From NCBI GenBank assembly GCA_023420415.1, contig JAEZWF010000029.1:1-64000 (forward strand): a stretch of DNA of 64,000 nucleotides, in the 5' to 3' direction. The notes under the pieces are model-generated. The model ran no database searches, was not told the origin of the DNA, and was given only the letters and a program-made list of their open reading frames with translations. Shown here in pieces: positions 16,673 through 24,859 of the stretch (within the stretch, counting starts at the first letter, position 1; each line of letters begins with the position of its first letter). This DNA is from Actinomycetes bacterium (GTDB lineage: Bacteria; Actinomycetota; Actinomycetes; Actinomycetales; Dermatophilaceae). The position numbers and the translations under genes were made by a program.

Positions 16673-17992
16673 GTGAGCTTGGACTACATCTACGACGAAG
16701 CCGGCGACATCCTCGGGCGCGGCGGCGGGGCCATCGTCTATACGGCCAGGTCCATGGACGGTTCCGTGGGCGTCGCATTGAAAAGGCCGCTGCCGTTCGA
16801 CCTCTGCGACGAGCGCCTCGAGAGAGAGATCGACGTGCTCGCAAAAATGTCGCACCACCACCTCATGCCCGTTCTGGATCACGGTAAAGACGATGACGGG
16901 CACCCTTGGTACGCGATGCCGATCGCCCGTGGGAGCTTGAAAGGGCTCTGGCTGTCTGGGCAACTTGGCGACGATGTCGACGCCTTATGCGCCGAAATCC
17001 TGGAGCACGCCTGCCTCGGCCTCGGCGCGATGCACGACGCGGGCTATCTGCATCGAGACGTCAACCCGAACAACATTCTGGCGCTCGACGACCCGCAGGA
17101 GCCGCGAGGATACCGATGGGTTATCGCCGACTGCGGACTCGCCCGGCGCCCACTTGGAGAGACCACGCAAGGACTCACGGGCAGTGCCTCACGACTTGGC
17201 ACTGACGGGTACATCGCGCCCGAAGGCTTCGGGCGACCTCATGCAGTCACGGATGCCGCCGATGTTTACAGTCTTGGCAGGGTGCTGGGGTGGCTGACGA
17301 CCGGCGAGGACCCGGTCCTAACCCAGCCGCTTCTCCCGGATGGCACCTGGCGACCAGTTGTCAGGACCTTCACGTTCGACGACCCTTTGCGCCGTCCACA
17401 GACGATGTCCGAAGCGCTGAGCAGGTCGCACGAGCTGCGTGCCGAACTTCCGACATCGGACAAGGCGAACTTCCGCGCGGATGTCCGCGAGAAGGGCTCG
17501 GGGCTCAGAAAGGACAACCCCCTCTGGGACGTGGCTCTCGAGAACCTCGATGACTATGCCTTCATGATCGACGACGTTGTGGTCATCAAAGACAGTTCCG
17601 TCCGTAGGTTCGCAGCTGCCCGACCTGAGGACGCCGCGCGACTCGGCGAGCGGATGGCCCTGCACCTCGTCCAAGGTGATTGGGGCCGTCGAAACTTCGA
17701 CTCCGCGAACCAGAACCTCAACTGGATCCACTCGGTTCTCGAGGGTCTCGTCGATGCCGCACGCTTCGACCTATTGGAGGACATCGGCGTCGTCTACTGC
17801 GAAGCGGTGTCCACCTGGAATCGCTTCAACCACAACGATGTCCTGACTCGATGGCTCCCAGGGCTCAACGGCAGGGCAGGCGACGCCATGGCACGCGCGA
17901 TCCACCAATCCGGCGAGAGTGATTACTTCCGTCGGATCACGGAGAGGCAGTCGTTCGACAGCCGTGCGCTTGCCGCATTGCTTGAGAACTAG
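16673..17992 (+). CDS. Atypical Ser/Thr protein kinase
   Basis: A 439-residue soluble Hanks-type kinase. The glycine loop GRGGGAIVY is at residues 15-23, the ATP lysine K37 in VALKRP, and the catalytic loop HRDVNPNN at 127-134. The usual DFG is replaced by DCG at 153-155, and IAPEGF closes the activation segment. The usual catalytic-loop lysine (HRDxK) is an asparagine here. The C-terminal half (about 270-439) is helical and unfamiliar. There are no membrane helices or PASTA repeats, unlike the core PknB-type enzyme in this window. The GTG start directly follows a G-run. Free-standing kinases of this sort occur in defence and toxin islands; the substrate is unknown. Activity is likely since HRD and K37 are intact, but not certain. 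Confidence 0.85.
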   Translation: MSLDYIYDEAGDILGRGGGAIVYTARSMDGSVGVALKRPLPFDLCDERLEREIDVLAKMSHHHLMPVLDHGKDDDGHPWYAMPIARGSLKGLWLSGQLGDDVDALCAEILEHACLGLGAMHDAGYLHRDVNPNNILALDDPQEPRGYRWVIADCGLARRPLGETTQGLTGSASRLGTDGYIAPEGFGRPHAVTDAADVYSLGRVLGWLTTGEDPVLTQPLLPDGTWRPVVRTFTFDDPLRRPQTMSEALSRSHELRAELPTSDKANFRADVREKGSGLRKDNPLWDVALENLDDYAFMIDDVVVIKDSSVRRFAAARPEDAARLGERMALHLVQGDWGRRNFDSANQNLNWIHSVLEGLVDAARFDLLEDIGVVYCEAVSTWNRFNHNDVLTRWLPGLNGRAGDAMARAIHQSGESDYFRRITERQSFDSRALAALLEN

Positions 17993-18068
17993 CAAGGGTA
18001 TCCGCGCTACACGGCTGAGGGACTCGCGAAGTCCGACGCGACTCTCGGCGGGACGCACTCGGGGGCTC

Positions 18069-18089
18069 CACGCCGTCTTCGTCGGCGTG
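18069..18089. terminator. Hairpin after the kinase gene
   Basis: CACGCCG and CGGCGTG form a 7-bp stem around a seven-base loop, about 75 bases beyond the kinase stop and before the convergent gene at 18162. There is no T-run. The rest of 17993-18161 shows nothing else. Confidence 0.4.
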
Positions 18090-18161
18090 ACCTCCGACGC
18101 CCTGCCCCGACGTTCGCCTTTGCCCTTCCAGATCAGCCTCCATTCTCAGGGGATAGCTCAC

Positions 18162-18686
18162 TCAGCCAACCGACCGTTTGCATGCATCTTTCAGGCTCTC
18201 AATAGCCCTTCTTAGTGGTACCTCCAACTCCTTCGGCGCCTCCTCCTGAGGGTCCCCGCTGTATTCATTAGCGGCCCACCAGTCAAATCTCTCCGAGGCC
18301 GAGACGAACGCCAGCCAGGCGTGCTCGACCTCGTCCTCCGCCAGCAGGTGCACTTGGATCGTCACCTCGTCCAAGGGCGCCAGCGACAGTCGCGCACCAG
18401 GAGGCTTCGGAGAGAGGTCATAGGCGCGCTCGCCATCGGAAGCCCAAGTGGCGTTAAGTTTGCGCTCCCGGTGCACGGCATGGGCCAGGGCAACTGCGTA
18501 CACCTTCAAACGTTCGTCGCGAAGTCTGCTCTGACGCGATCGAAGGTGGTTCTCGGTAGCGAGATGCTCTGCGTGCTTTCGACCCTGGGCCGCAGTTCGC
18601 AACGTGGCTCCCATACCCGCCAACGCAACTACGACCGTTCCGGTTGGCGCCACCCATTCCCAAGCCATGGTCACAACCTGCCACAC
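18162..18686 (-). CDS. Hypothetical protein with an N-terminal membrane helix
   Basis: A 174-residue protein with one N-terminal hydrophobic helix (VAPTGTVVVALAGMGATL), then a charged coiled-coil-like region (KHAEHLATENHLRSRQSRLRD) and a mixed alpha/beta C-terminal part. This single-pass layout is common in uncharacterised island proteins; no named family is recognised. GTG 18686 and ATG 18668 are both possible starts. Its base composition is visibly more AT-rich than the core genes, fitting recent acquisition. The following stretch to 18968 contains only short frames and presumably the divergent promoters. Confidence 0.55.
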   Translation of the reverse strand: MWQVVTMAWEWVAPTGTVVVALAGMGATLRTAAQGRKHAEHLATENHLRSRQSRLRDERLKVYAVALAHAVHRERKLNATWASDGERAYDLSPKPPGARLSLAPLDEVTIQVHLLAEDEVEHAWLAFVSASERFDWWAANEYSGDPQEEAPKELEVPLRRAIESLKDACKRSVG

Positions 18687-18968
18687 TGCTGGCCATTGGC
18701 GGGCGACGGCGCGTATACAGGTGTACGAGGCTTCGCGAGCCCCGCTGGCAGGACACGGAGGAAGGCACCGAGGTTCGAGGCGGAGGGTGGCAGACTCGGC
18801 GGACCTGTGACCAACTTGCGAACAGTGCGGACTACGATGAAGGGCCGCCGTTTCAAGTGCTCAAAGTCGCAGCGGACCCAGAGGCTCGTCGGCAACGCAG
18901 CGGGTTACTTCTGCTCCGCGTAGGTGGACTGGCCAGGGGTAGACCGACCAACCAAGGGGACCAGCAAA

Positions 18969-19973
18969 GTGGGCGCACCTTACGTTTCGATCAAGCGTCT
19001 CGCAGACAACTCGATCGCGGCGATGCTGTCGGCGGTGGAGATCTACAACAAGCCTCAGATGACCTACCGCGACGAGGTCACTGTGATGCTCGTCGTGAAC
19101 GCGTGGGAGTTAGCCATGAAGGCGGCGCTGCGACAGAGAAACCGCTCGATCTTCTACACAAAGCAGCGGGGCGAGCGCTATCTGTCGATCGGGATCGACG
19201 ATGCGCTCGGGAGGGTCAGCGCAAACAACCTTTGGCCAGCCAACGTAGACGGTCCCGCCGTCACAGCGAACATTAAGGCGCTCACCGAATACCGAGACCG
19301 TGCGATTCATCTCTACAACGCCCAGGGCCTAGGGGCGGTCATCTATCCCTTCCTGCAGCAGAACGTCCTGAACTACCGCGACTTCATGCTGGCCAAGTTC
19401 AAGAAGGACCTGGCGGACTCCATGACGTGGCAGTTGTTGCCGCTAGGAGCGACGGCGCCGGCAGATGCAGTGCAGTTCATGAGGGTCGACCGGAACGCCA
19501 CGATGGTCACGGAGGTCGAGGAGTTCGTAAACGAGCTGCGCGATCTCATGAACGCCGCACAAGAGTCCGGTGGTGACATGGCGCGCGTCGCGACGGTGTA
19601 CGACATCAACATGCAGTCGGTTAAGAAGATGTCGAGCGCCGACCTGGTGGTGGCGGTGTCGCCGACGGCCGACGGGCAGGTAGCCGTCCGCAAGACCGAC
19701 CCCAACCAAACTCATCCATATAGCGCCACCGAGCTGCTCGCTAAGGTCAACGGGAAGCGGCAAGGGCGGACGCTGACGAGTTACGACATACAGGCCATCT
19801 GCTGGAAGGAGTCGCTACGAGACAACCCGAAGTACGCCTGGAAGCACAGCAACGGCGCAACGCACGTCTGGTCCGGCGACGCGCTTTCCTACCTGGCCTC
19901 GCTCTCGGACGAGCGCTACGACGCTATTCGGTCGGAGTACTCGGCCCAGCGTCGGGCGAAGGCGAGCAACTAG
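18969..19973 (+). CDS. DUF3644 domain-containing protein
   Basis: A 334-residue soluble protein. The N-terminal half has the DUF3644 signature: AAMLSAVEIYNKPQMTYRDE followed by LVVNAWELAMKAAL and, later, EYRDRAIHLYN. The C-terminal part has a short alpha/beta region with YDIQAICWKES and KYAWKHSNGATHVW, resembling a small DNA-binding or nuclease-accessory domain but not one I can name. The GTG at 18969 is supported by AAGGGGA eight bases upstream; an in-frame GTG at 18924 lacks such a site. DUF3644 proteins often lie near restriction-modification and other defence genes, which suits this island; the biochemical role is unknown. Confidence 0.8.
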   Translation: MGAPYVSIKRLADNSIAAMLSAVEIYNKPQMTYRDEVTVMLVVNAWELAMKAALRQRNRSIFYTKQRGERYLSIGIDDALGRVSANNLWPANVDGPAVTANIKALTEYRDRAIHLYNAQGLGAVIYPFLQQNVLNYRDFMLAKFKKDLADSMTWQLLPLGATAPADAVQFMRVDRNATMVTEVEEFVNELRDLMNAAQESGGDMARVATVYDINMQSVKKMSSADLVVAVSPTADGQVAVRKTDPNQTHPYSATELLAKVNGKRQGRTLTSYDIQAICWKESLRDNPKYAWKHSNGATHVWSGDALSYLASLSDERYDAIRSEYSAQRRAKASN

Positions 19974-20166
19974 TCAAAGACACCGAATGAAGAATCGGAC
20001 ACGAATGCGTGGCTCACAGGACATGGAGGGAGCGACAGCAGGACTCTGGGCAGCTAGCTGATTCGGTTTAAGGCTGCCTCGTTCTCAAGAACCTCCGGGC
20101 CGTTGGCAGCTTAATCTGCGATGGTTGAGGTCGCGATGGGGCGCAGGGAAGACAGGGGATCGAGCG

Positions 20167-21312
20167 TTGACGAATGTGCCGTGGCAGCTTCAGCCGCACA
20201 CAGGGGTGAAGCACGCCATCTATAAGCGGTACCTGAGCTCGTGGTTCGAGATCCTGCTGACACCGAAGAACGCGTTCCGCTCGGCGACATATGCGGAGGG
20301 CTACGCCGGCCCGGGGATCTACAGCGGAGGAGAGCCTGGGTCACCCGTGCACGCTGTCGGGGCTCTGATGGAGTCCGACAAGATGCGAGGCTGCTCGCGG
20401 CCGGTGTCGATGATCTTCGTGGACAGGGACCCCAGATGCACTGCACTCCTCACCGAGCGGCTCGTAGCTGTCGGGATGGAGACCGCTGCGACCGGCACGG
20501 AGGAGACCTTGCACGGCACCATCGCAGGACGCACTGGTGAGACGAGAGTTGCCATTGCCCGGGGAGACTGCGGGGCCCGATTCCTGGAACAGCTCGATGC
20601 GTCCGGAGCGTGGGGTCGCCCGATCCTGGCGGTGTTGGATACATGGGGCCTCCCGACGTTTCCCTACGAAGTGCTGAAGCGCATCGCAGCGAACACCGCC
20701 AGCGAGGTCATCGTCACCTTCGGGCCACAGCACTTCATCCGCTTCCACGCGGACAAGGGCCCGGAGGCCGACGAGATGTTCGGCTGGGACCCCTCATGGC
20801 GAGAAATCGCCGGGATGCCCGAGGGTCCCGCGAAGAAGCGGCACCTCCTCACAGCCTACCGGGCGGCTGTGCAGAGGGCGGGCTTTGCTCACCTCGTCGA
20901 CTTCGAGCTCGTCGACACTCGAGGCGAGTCGCTCTATTTGGTCTTCGGCACCAACGGTCACAAGGGCCTATCGGTGATGAAGGAGGCCATGTGGAACATG
21001 GACAAACTCTACGGGGTGAAATTCCGCGACCCACGCGACACCATGGACGAAGCCCTCTTCGCCATCGAGGATCCTCAGACCGCGCAGTTGGAGCGTCTGC
21101 TCATCGACCACCTCACTGCACTCCGTGCCGCGGGTCAGCCGGCCGAGTACGTGGCCAGGCTCCGACGCTGGGCCGTCGAGGAGACGATATATCGCGAGAC
21201 CCACGTGATCCCCGCGCTCACGAGCCTGCGAGAGGCCGGCACCATCGAGACGAACCGCGACGGCAGGATCAACCAAGCCCACAAGGTGCGCCTGACCTCG
21301 GTCGTTCCTTAA
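20167..21312 (+). CDS. tcmP: Three-Cys-motif partner protein TcmP
   Basis: A 381-residue protein of the TcmP family, defined by its constant association with DUF5131 (three-Cys-motif, phage Gp37/Gp68-type) proteins. The N-terminus has the family pattern of a lysine-rich helix followed by YAEGYAGPGIY, a glycine-rich segment reminiscent of a Rossmann nucleotide site. FVDRDPRCTALL and ILAVLDTWGLPTFPYEVL follow, and the tail contains a winged-helix-like segment (EYVARLRRWAVEE). The start is probably TTG 20167, with GGGGA upstream; GTG 20176 is an alternative. It converges on the DUF5131 gene and their stop codons overlap. Function of the pair is unknown. Confidence 0.85.
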   Translation: MTNVPWQLQPHTGVKHAIYKRYLSSWFEILLTPKNAFRSATYAEGYAGPGIYSGGEPGSPVHAVGALMESDKMRGCSRPVSMIFVDRDPRCTALLTERLVAVGMETAATGTEETLHGTIAGRTGETRVAIARGDCGARFLEQLDASGAWGRPILAVLDTWGLPTFPYEVLKRIAANTASEVIVTFGPQHFIRFHADKGPEADEMFGWDPSWREIAGMPEGPAKKRHLLTAYRAAVQRAGFAHLVDFELVDTRGESLYLVFGTNGHKGLSVMKEAMWNMDKLYGVKFRDPRDTMDEALFAIEDPQTAQLERLLIDHLTALRAAGQPAEYVARLRRWAVEETIYRETHVIPALTSLREAGTIETNRDGRINQAHKVRLTSVVP

Positions 21313-22049
21313 GCGGTCTGCGGGTACTCGTCCCACGTGCGGCCGTCGAGCTCGCGGCCGAGACGCTTGGGACTGCGTGCGGCCCACTGCTTGAAGAAGA
21401 ACGGCACCTCGACGTCCAGACAGGCGTCACGGATGCCGCGCGCCCAGGCGATGTCCATCGGCCTGTAGTTGGGTCCTGACTCACCCCCGGCGATGACCCA
21501 GCCGATGCCCTCGAGGTTGATGGCGTCGAGCGGGCCCAGCAGGGGCTCGCAGGACAGGAACCGGACAGCCGCTGGGATGCGGCGCAGCTCGTCAACGCGG
21601 TGGAAGTAGGCGCTGGACTCCACTGAGACGCCGAGCCACATGTTCGGCGGGAAGTCGAGCTGGTCGGCGAGGCGTCGGGCGCGCACGGCGCGCTTGGTGA
21701 GGACTTGGTAAGTGTGCTGTGGTGTGTCAGCCATGACGGCGAACACGTCCTGAATGAAGCTTACCGGCACCCGGGCGTGGAATAGGTCAGACATTGAGTT
21801 GACGAAGACCAGTTGCGGGGACCGCCACCCGTACGGTGCCTCGAGTGCGGACGGATGAGTGGTGACGGCGAAGCCCGGTCCGCTGGTCCGCGGGTCGCCG
21901 TCGTTCTGGTACTTGGCGACTCTCATCGCCTTAAGGCGCTTGGACAGCGTGAGCGCGTAACAGTTGTCACAACCGGCTGAGATGCGGTCGCATCCCGTCA
22001 CCGGGTTCCACGTCGTCTTGGTCCACTCGATCCCCGATCGGTTCGACAT
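21309..22049 (-). CDS. DUF5131 (phage Gp37/Gp68-type) three-Cys protein
   Basis: A 246-residue member of DUF5131. The N-terminus reads IEWTKTTWNPVTGC, with three cysteines at residues 20, 27 and 30 (C-x6-C-x2-C) in the sequence GCDRISAGCDNCYA. Three closely spaced cysteines suggest an iron-sulphur cluster, and the protein has features of a radical-SAM-like barrel (FLSCEPLLGPL, GGESGPNYRPM). The ATG at 22049 follows AGGAGGG on the minus strand. A perfect SOS box lies 17 bases upstream, so the gene should be induced by DNA damage. The neighbouring TcmP is its usual partner. Confidence 0.88.
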   Translation of the reverse strand: MSNRSGIEWTKTTWNPVTGCDRISAGCDNCYALTLSKRLKAMRVAKYQNDGDPRTSGPGFAVTTHPSALEAPYGWRSPQLVFVNSMSDLFHARVPVSFIQDVFAVMADTPQHTYQVLTKRAVRARRLADQLDFPPNMWLGVSVESSAYFHRVDELRRIPAAVRFLSCEPLLGPLDAINLEGIGWVIAGGESGPNYRPMDIAWARGIRDACLDVEVPFFFKQWAARSPKRLGRELDGRTWDEYPQTA

Positions 22050-22066
22050 CGCACCCTCCTAGGCAT

Positions 22067-22082
22067 TCGAACCTATGTTCGA
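22067..22082. promoter_or_regulatory. LexA (SOS) box upstream of the DUF5131 gene
   Basis: TCGAACCTATGTTCGA is a perfect TCGAAC-N4-GTTCGA palindrome, the LexA operator consensus in actinobacteria and Bacillus. It lies 17 bases upstream of the DUF5131 start, within the core promoter region, so LexA should repress the gene. Confidence 0.85.
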
Positions 22083-22418
22083 TTGTGTCGGTGCCCGGTG
22101 ACAGACATCGTCGCAGCCGGGCGGCCGCTTGTTGTGCGCCGCGCGACGAGCAGGAGTTGTACGTCCCTCCTGTCGCAGCCGAGTGTAGGCAATTGAGCCA
22201 CACGATCGTGCTCGACCATGCGACCGACGGCTTGCGGATTGCCGTCGTAGGTTGCCGGGGCCAGACCTGCCACCTTGCACGTCTACTTCTTGTCGCCGGC
22301 AGATTCGGTCCGGTGTGTGCACTGACAGCGAACTCAGGGTGACGCACCCCGGGAAGGCGGCTGACCGGCATACGGGCCCTCGCGGCCGAGTAGTGAGACG
22401 GGCGCCTATCCTTGCTCC
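22083..22418. other. Island-backbone junction and DAHP synthase promoter
   Basis: 336 bases without a convincing gene. The first interspersed-motif copy after the island is at 22366-22373, so backbone sequence has resumed by there. A candidate -10 box TATCCT lies at 22407-22412, six bases before the GTG of the DAHP synthase gene, suggesting a leaderless message. Short open frames exist on both strands but none has a recognisable product or ribosome site. Confidence 0.5.
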
Positions 22419-23771
22419 GTGAGCACGACGCACCCCACCGGGCCCCTCGCCAGCCTTGCGGCTGGCGCCGATCTTCCGGCTGCGCAGCAGCCGGTCTGGC
22501 CTGACGCCGCCCGCCTCCAGGCGGCGGTGACCGAGCTCGCGTCCTATCCGCCGCTGGTGTTCGCCGGTGAGTGCGACGTCCTCAAGACCCGGATGGCCGC
22601 GGCCGCGCGGGGTGAGGCGTTCGTGCTCCAGGGCGGCGACTGCGCCGAGACGTTCGCGGCGGCGACGGCCGACAACATCCGTGACCGGGTCAAGACGATC
22701 CTGCAGATGGCGGCGGTCCTCACCTACGGCGCGTCCGTGCCGGTGGTCAAGGTCGGTCGCATGGCCGGGCAGTACGCCAAGCCCCGCTCCAGCGGCAACG
22801 AGACCCGCGAGGACGTGACCCTGCCGGCCTACCGCGGCGACATGGTCAACGACTTCGACTTCACGCCCGAGGCGCGCACCCCCGACCCGCAGCGCCTCGT
22901 CCGCGCCTACCACGCGAGCAGCGCCACCCTGAACCTCGTGCGCGCCTTCACCCAGGGTGGTTTCGCCGACCTGCGCCACGTCCACGACTGGAACCGCGGC
23001 TTCGTCGCCAACGCCGCCAACAGCCGTTACGAGCGCCTCGCCAAGGACATCGACAAGGCGATGAAGTTCATGGACGCCTGTGGCGCCGACTTCGAGGCCA
23101 TGAAGTCGACCGAGTTCTTCTCCGCCCATGAGGCGCTGCTGCTCGACTACGAACGCCCCCTGACCCGCGTCGACAGCCGCACCGGCCAGCTCTACGACAC
23201 CAGCGGCCACTTCATCTGGGTCGGCGAGCGCACCCGCGACCTCGACGGCGCCCACGTCGACTTCGTCTCCAAGGTGCTCAACCCCATCGGCGTCAAGCTC
23301 TCCGCCAAGGCCGAGGTCGACGACGTGCTGCGGCTCATCGACAAGGTCGACCCCGACCGCGAGCCCGGCCGCCTCACCTTCATCACCCGCATGGGTGCGC
23401 GCACGGTGCGCGAGGCGCTGCCGCCGCTCGTCGACAAGATCACCGCCAGCGGCGCGCAGGTCACCTGGATCTGCGACCCCATGCACGGCAACACCTTTGA
23501 GTCCGCATCCGGTTACAAGACAAGGGATTTCGAGGACGTCGTCGAGGAGGTGCGCGGCTTCTTCGAGGTGCACCAGGGTCTTGGCACCGTGCCCGGCGGC
23601 ATCCACGTCGAGCTCACCGGCAACGACGTCACCGAGGTCCTCGGCGGCGCCGAGAAGATCCTCGACGGCGACCTCAACAAGCGCTACGAGACCGTCTGCG
23701 ACCCGCGGCTCAACCACCAGCAGAGCCTCGAGCTGGCGTTCCTCGTCGCCGAGATGCTCTCCAAGGACTGA
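22419..23771 (+). CDS. Class II DAHP synthase (3-deoxy-7-phosphoheptulonate synthase)
   Basis: First enzyme of the shikimate pathway, condensing phosphoenolpyruvate and erythrose-4-phosphate to DAHP for aromatic amino acid synthesis. The 450-residue protein is a type II (plant/mycobacterial) enzyme. It has FVLQGGDCAETF at about residue 68 with the metal-binding cysteine, KVGRMAGQYAKPRS at about 112, STEFFSAHEALLLDYE at about 229, and WICDPMHGNTF near 350. It lacks the short-form N-terminus and appears full length. GTG start at 22419; a -10 box directly upstream suggests a leaderless transcript. The gene corresponds to Rv2178c (aroG) in the conserved order. Confidence 0.96.
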   Translation: MSTTHPTGPLASLAAGADLPAAQQPVWPDAARLQAAVTELASYPPLVFAGECDVLKTRMAAAARGEAFVLQGGDCAETFAAATADNIRDRVKTILQMAAVLTYGASVPVVKVGRMAGQYAKPRSSGNETREDVTLPAYRGDMVNDFDFTPEARTPDPQRLVRAYHASSATLNLVRAFTQGGFADLRHVHDWNRGFVANAANSRYERLAKDIDKAMKFMDACGADFEAMKSTEFFSAHEALLLDYERPLTRVDSRTGQLYDTSGHFIWVGERTRDLDGAHVDFVSKVLNPIGVKLSAKAEVDDVLRLIDKVDPDREPGRLTFITRMGARTVREALPPLVDKITASGAQVTWICDPMHGNTFESASGYKTRDFEDVVEEVRGFFEVHQGLGTVPGGIHVELTGNDVTEVLGGAEKILDGDLNKRYETVCDPRLNHQQSLELAFLVAEMLSKD

Positions 23772-23782
23772 GAGACCGAGGT

Positions 23783-24859
23783 ATGCCGCCCGCGTCACCG
23801 TCGATGGCGCCTCCCGTTCGCGTCGACCTCCTGTCGGACACGCTCACCAAGCCCACGAAGGCGATGCGCCGCGCGATGGCGGACGCGCCGGTCGGCGACG
23901 ACGTCTTCGGTGAGGACCCGACGGTTCGTGAGCTCGAGCAGCGCGTCGCCGGGATGTTCGGCCACGAGGACGGCCTGTTCACCCCCTCCGGCTCGATGGC
24001 CAACCAGCTCGGCATCCGGCTGCACGTCAAGCCGGGAGAGGAGCTCATCGCAGACTCCCTCGCGCACGTGCTGCGGGCCGAAATGGGCGCAGCCGCAGTG
24101 CTTTCCAACATTTCCGCCCGCTCGTGGATCGCGCCGCACGGCGAGCTCGACGCCGCCCAGCCCCTCGCGCTGATGATCCCCGACGGCGGTGCCTACCAGG
24201 TCAACACGCGCCTCGTGGTCGTGGAGAACACCCACAACTTCGGCGGTGGCACGGTGCAGCCGCTCGACCAGATCGAGGCCCTACGAGCCGGCACCAGGGA
24301 GCGTGGCGTCGCCATGCACCTCGACGGCGCGCGCATCTGGAACGCCCACGTCGCCACCGGCGTGCCGTTCGACACCTACGGCCGCCTCTTCGACACGGTC
24401 AGCGTCTGCCTCTCCAAGGGGCTCGGCGCCCCGGTCGGGTCGGTGCTGCTCGGCAGCGCCGACCACATGCAGGAGGCGCGGATCTGGCGCAAGCGGTTCG
24501 GGGGAGGCATGCGCCAGGTCGGCATCCTCGCTGCGGCCGGGCTGCACGCGCTCGACCACCACGTCGAGCGGCTCGCCGACGACCACGCTCGGGCCCGGCG
24601 CTTCGCCGAGGCGGCGGCTGCAGCGCGACCGGATTCCGTTGACCCGCAAAGGGTTCAGACCAACATCGTGGTCCTCGACGTGGCCGGCGCCGGGTGGACG
24701 CCCGGTGACTTCGTCGAGGCGGCGGCCGCGCGCGGCATACGCCTCTATCCGGTGAGCACCACGGCAGTCCGCCTCGTCTGGCACCTCGACGTCGACAACG
24801 CGGCCACCGACCTCGCCATCAGCGAGCTCGTGCCGCTGCTCGAGACCGGCCCGGCCTAG
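23783..24859 (+). CDS. Low-specificity L-threonine aldolase family protein
   Basis: PLP-dependent enzyme of the threonine aldolase/beta-eliminating lyase family, cleaving threonine or allo-threonine to glycine and acetaldehyde. The 358-residue protein starts with the typical DLLSDTLTKPT. It carries GEDPTVRELEQ, FTPSGSMANQ, the PLP-binding aspartate in HLDGARIWNAH, and the Schiff-base lysine in CLSKGLGAPVGS (about residue 213). ATG 23783 lies inside an interspersed-motif copy; ATG 23804 is a second candidate start. It begins 11 bases after the DAHP synthase stop and may be co-transcribed. Confidence 0.9.
   Translation: MPPASPSMAPPVRVDLLSDTLTKPTKAMRRAMADAPVGDDVFGEDPTVRELEQRVAGMFGHEDGLFTPSGSMANQLGIRLHVKPGEELIADSLAHVLRAEMGAAAVLSNISARSWIAPHGELDAAQPLALMIPDGGAYQVNTRLVVVENTHNFGGGTVQPLDQIEALRAGTRERGVAMHLDGARIWNAHVATGVPFDTYGRLFDTVSVCLSKGLGAPVGSVLLGSADHMQEARIWRKRFGGGMRQVGILAAAGLHALDHHVERLADDHARARRFAEAAAAARPDSVDPQRVQTNIVVLDVAGAGWTPGDFVEAAAARGIRLYPVSTTAVRLVWHLDVDNAATDLAISELVPLLETGPA

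Larger units (their letters stand above)
13261..22365. other. Accessory (probably horizontally acquired) island
   Basis: About 9 kb between the two-component system and DAHP synthase, genes that lie closer together in related conserved orders. It contains small hypotheticals, a putative immunity-like protein, DUF4265, DUF3644, a solitary protein kinase and the TcmP/DUF5131 pair. AT-richer stretches and less biased third positions are visible at 16.0-16.7, 18.1-18.7 and 19.0-20.1 kb. The backbone motif GTATGCCG occurs about once per kilobase elsewhere and not once here. No integrase, tRNA or flanking direct repeat is visible, so the insertion mechanism and exact ends are unknown. Confidence 0.7.

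Noticed and set aside
22083..22366. Possible tRNA or attachment site at the island edge
   Set aside because: No cloverleaf and no direct repeat shared with the left edge near 13.26-13.33 kb could be found by eye.
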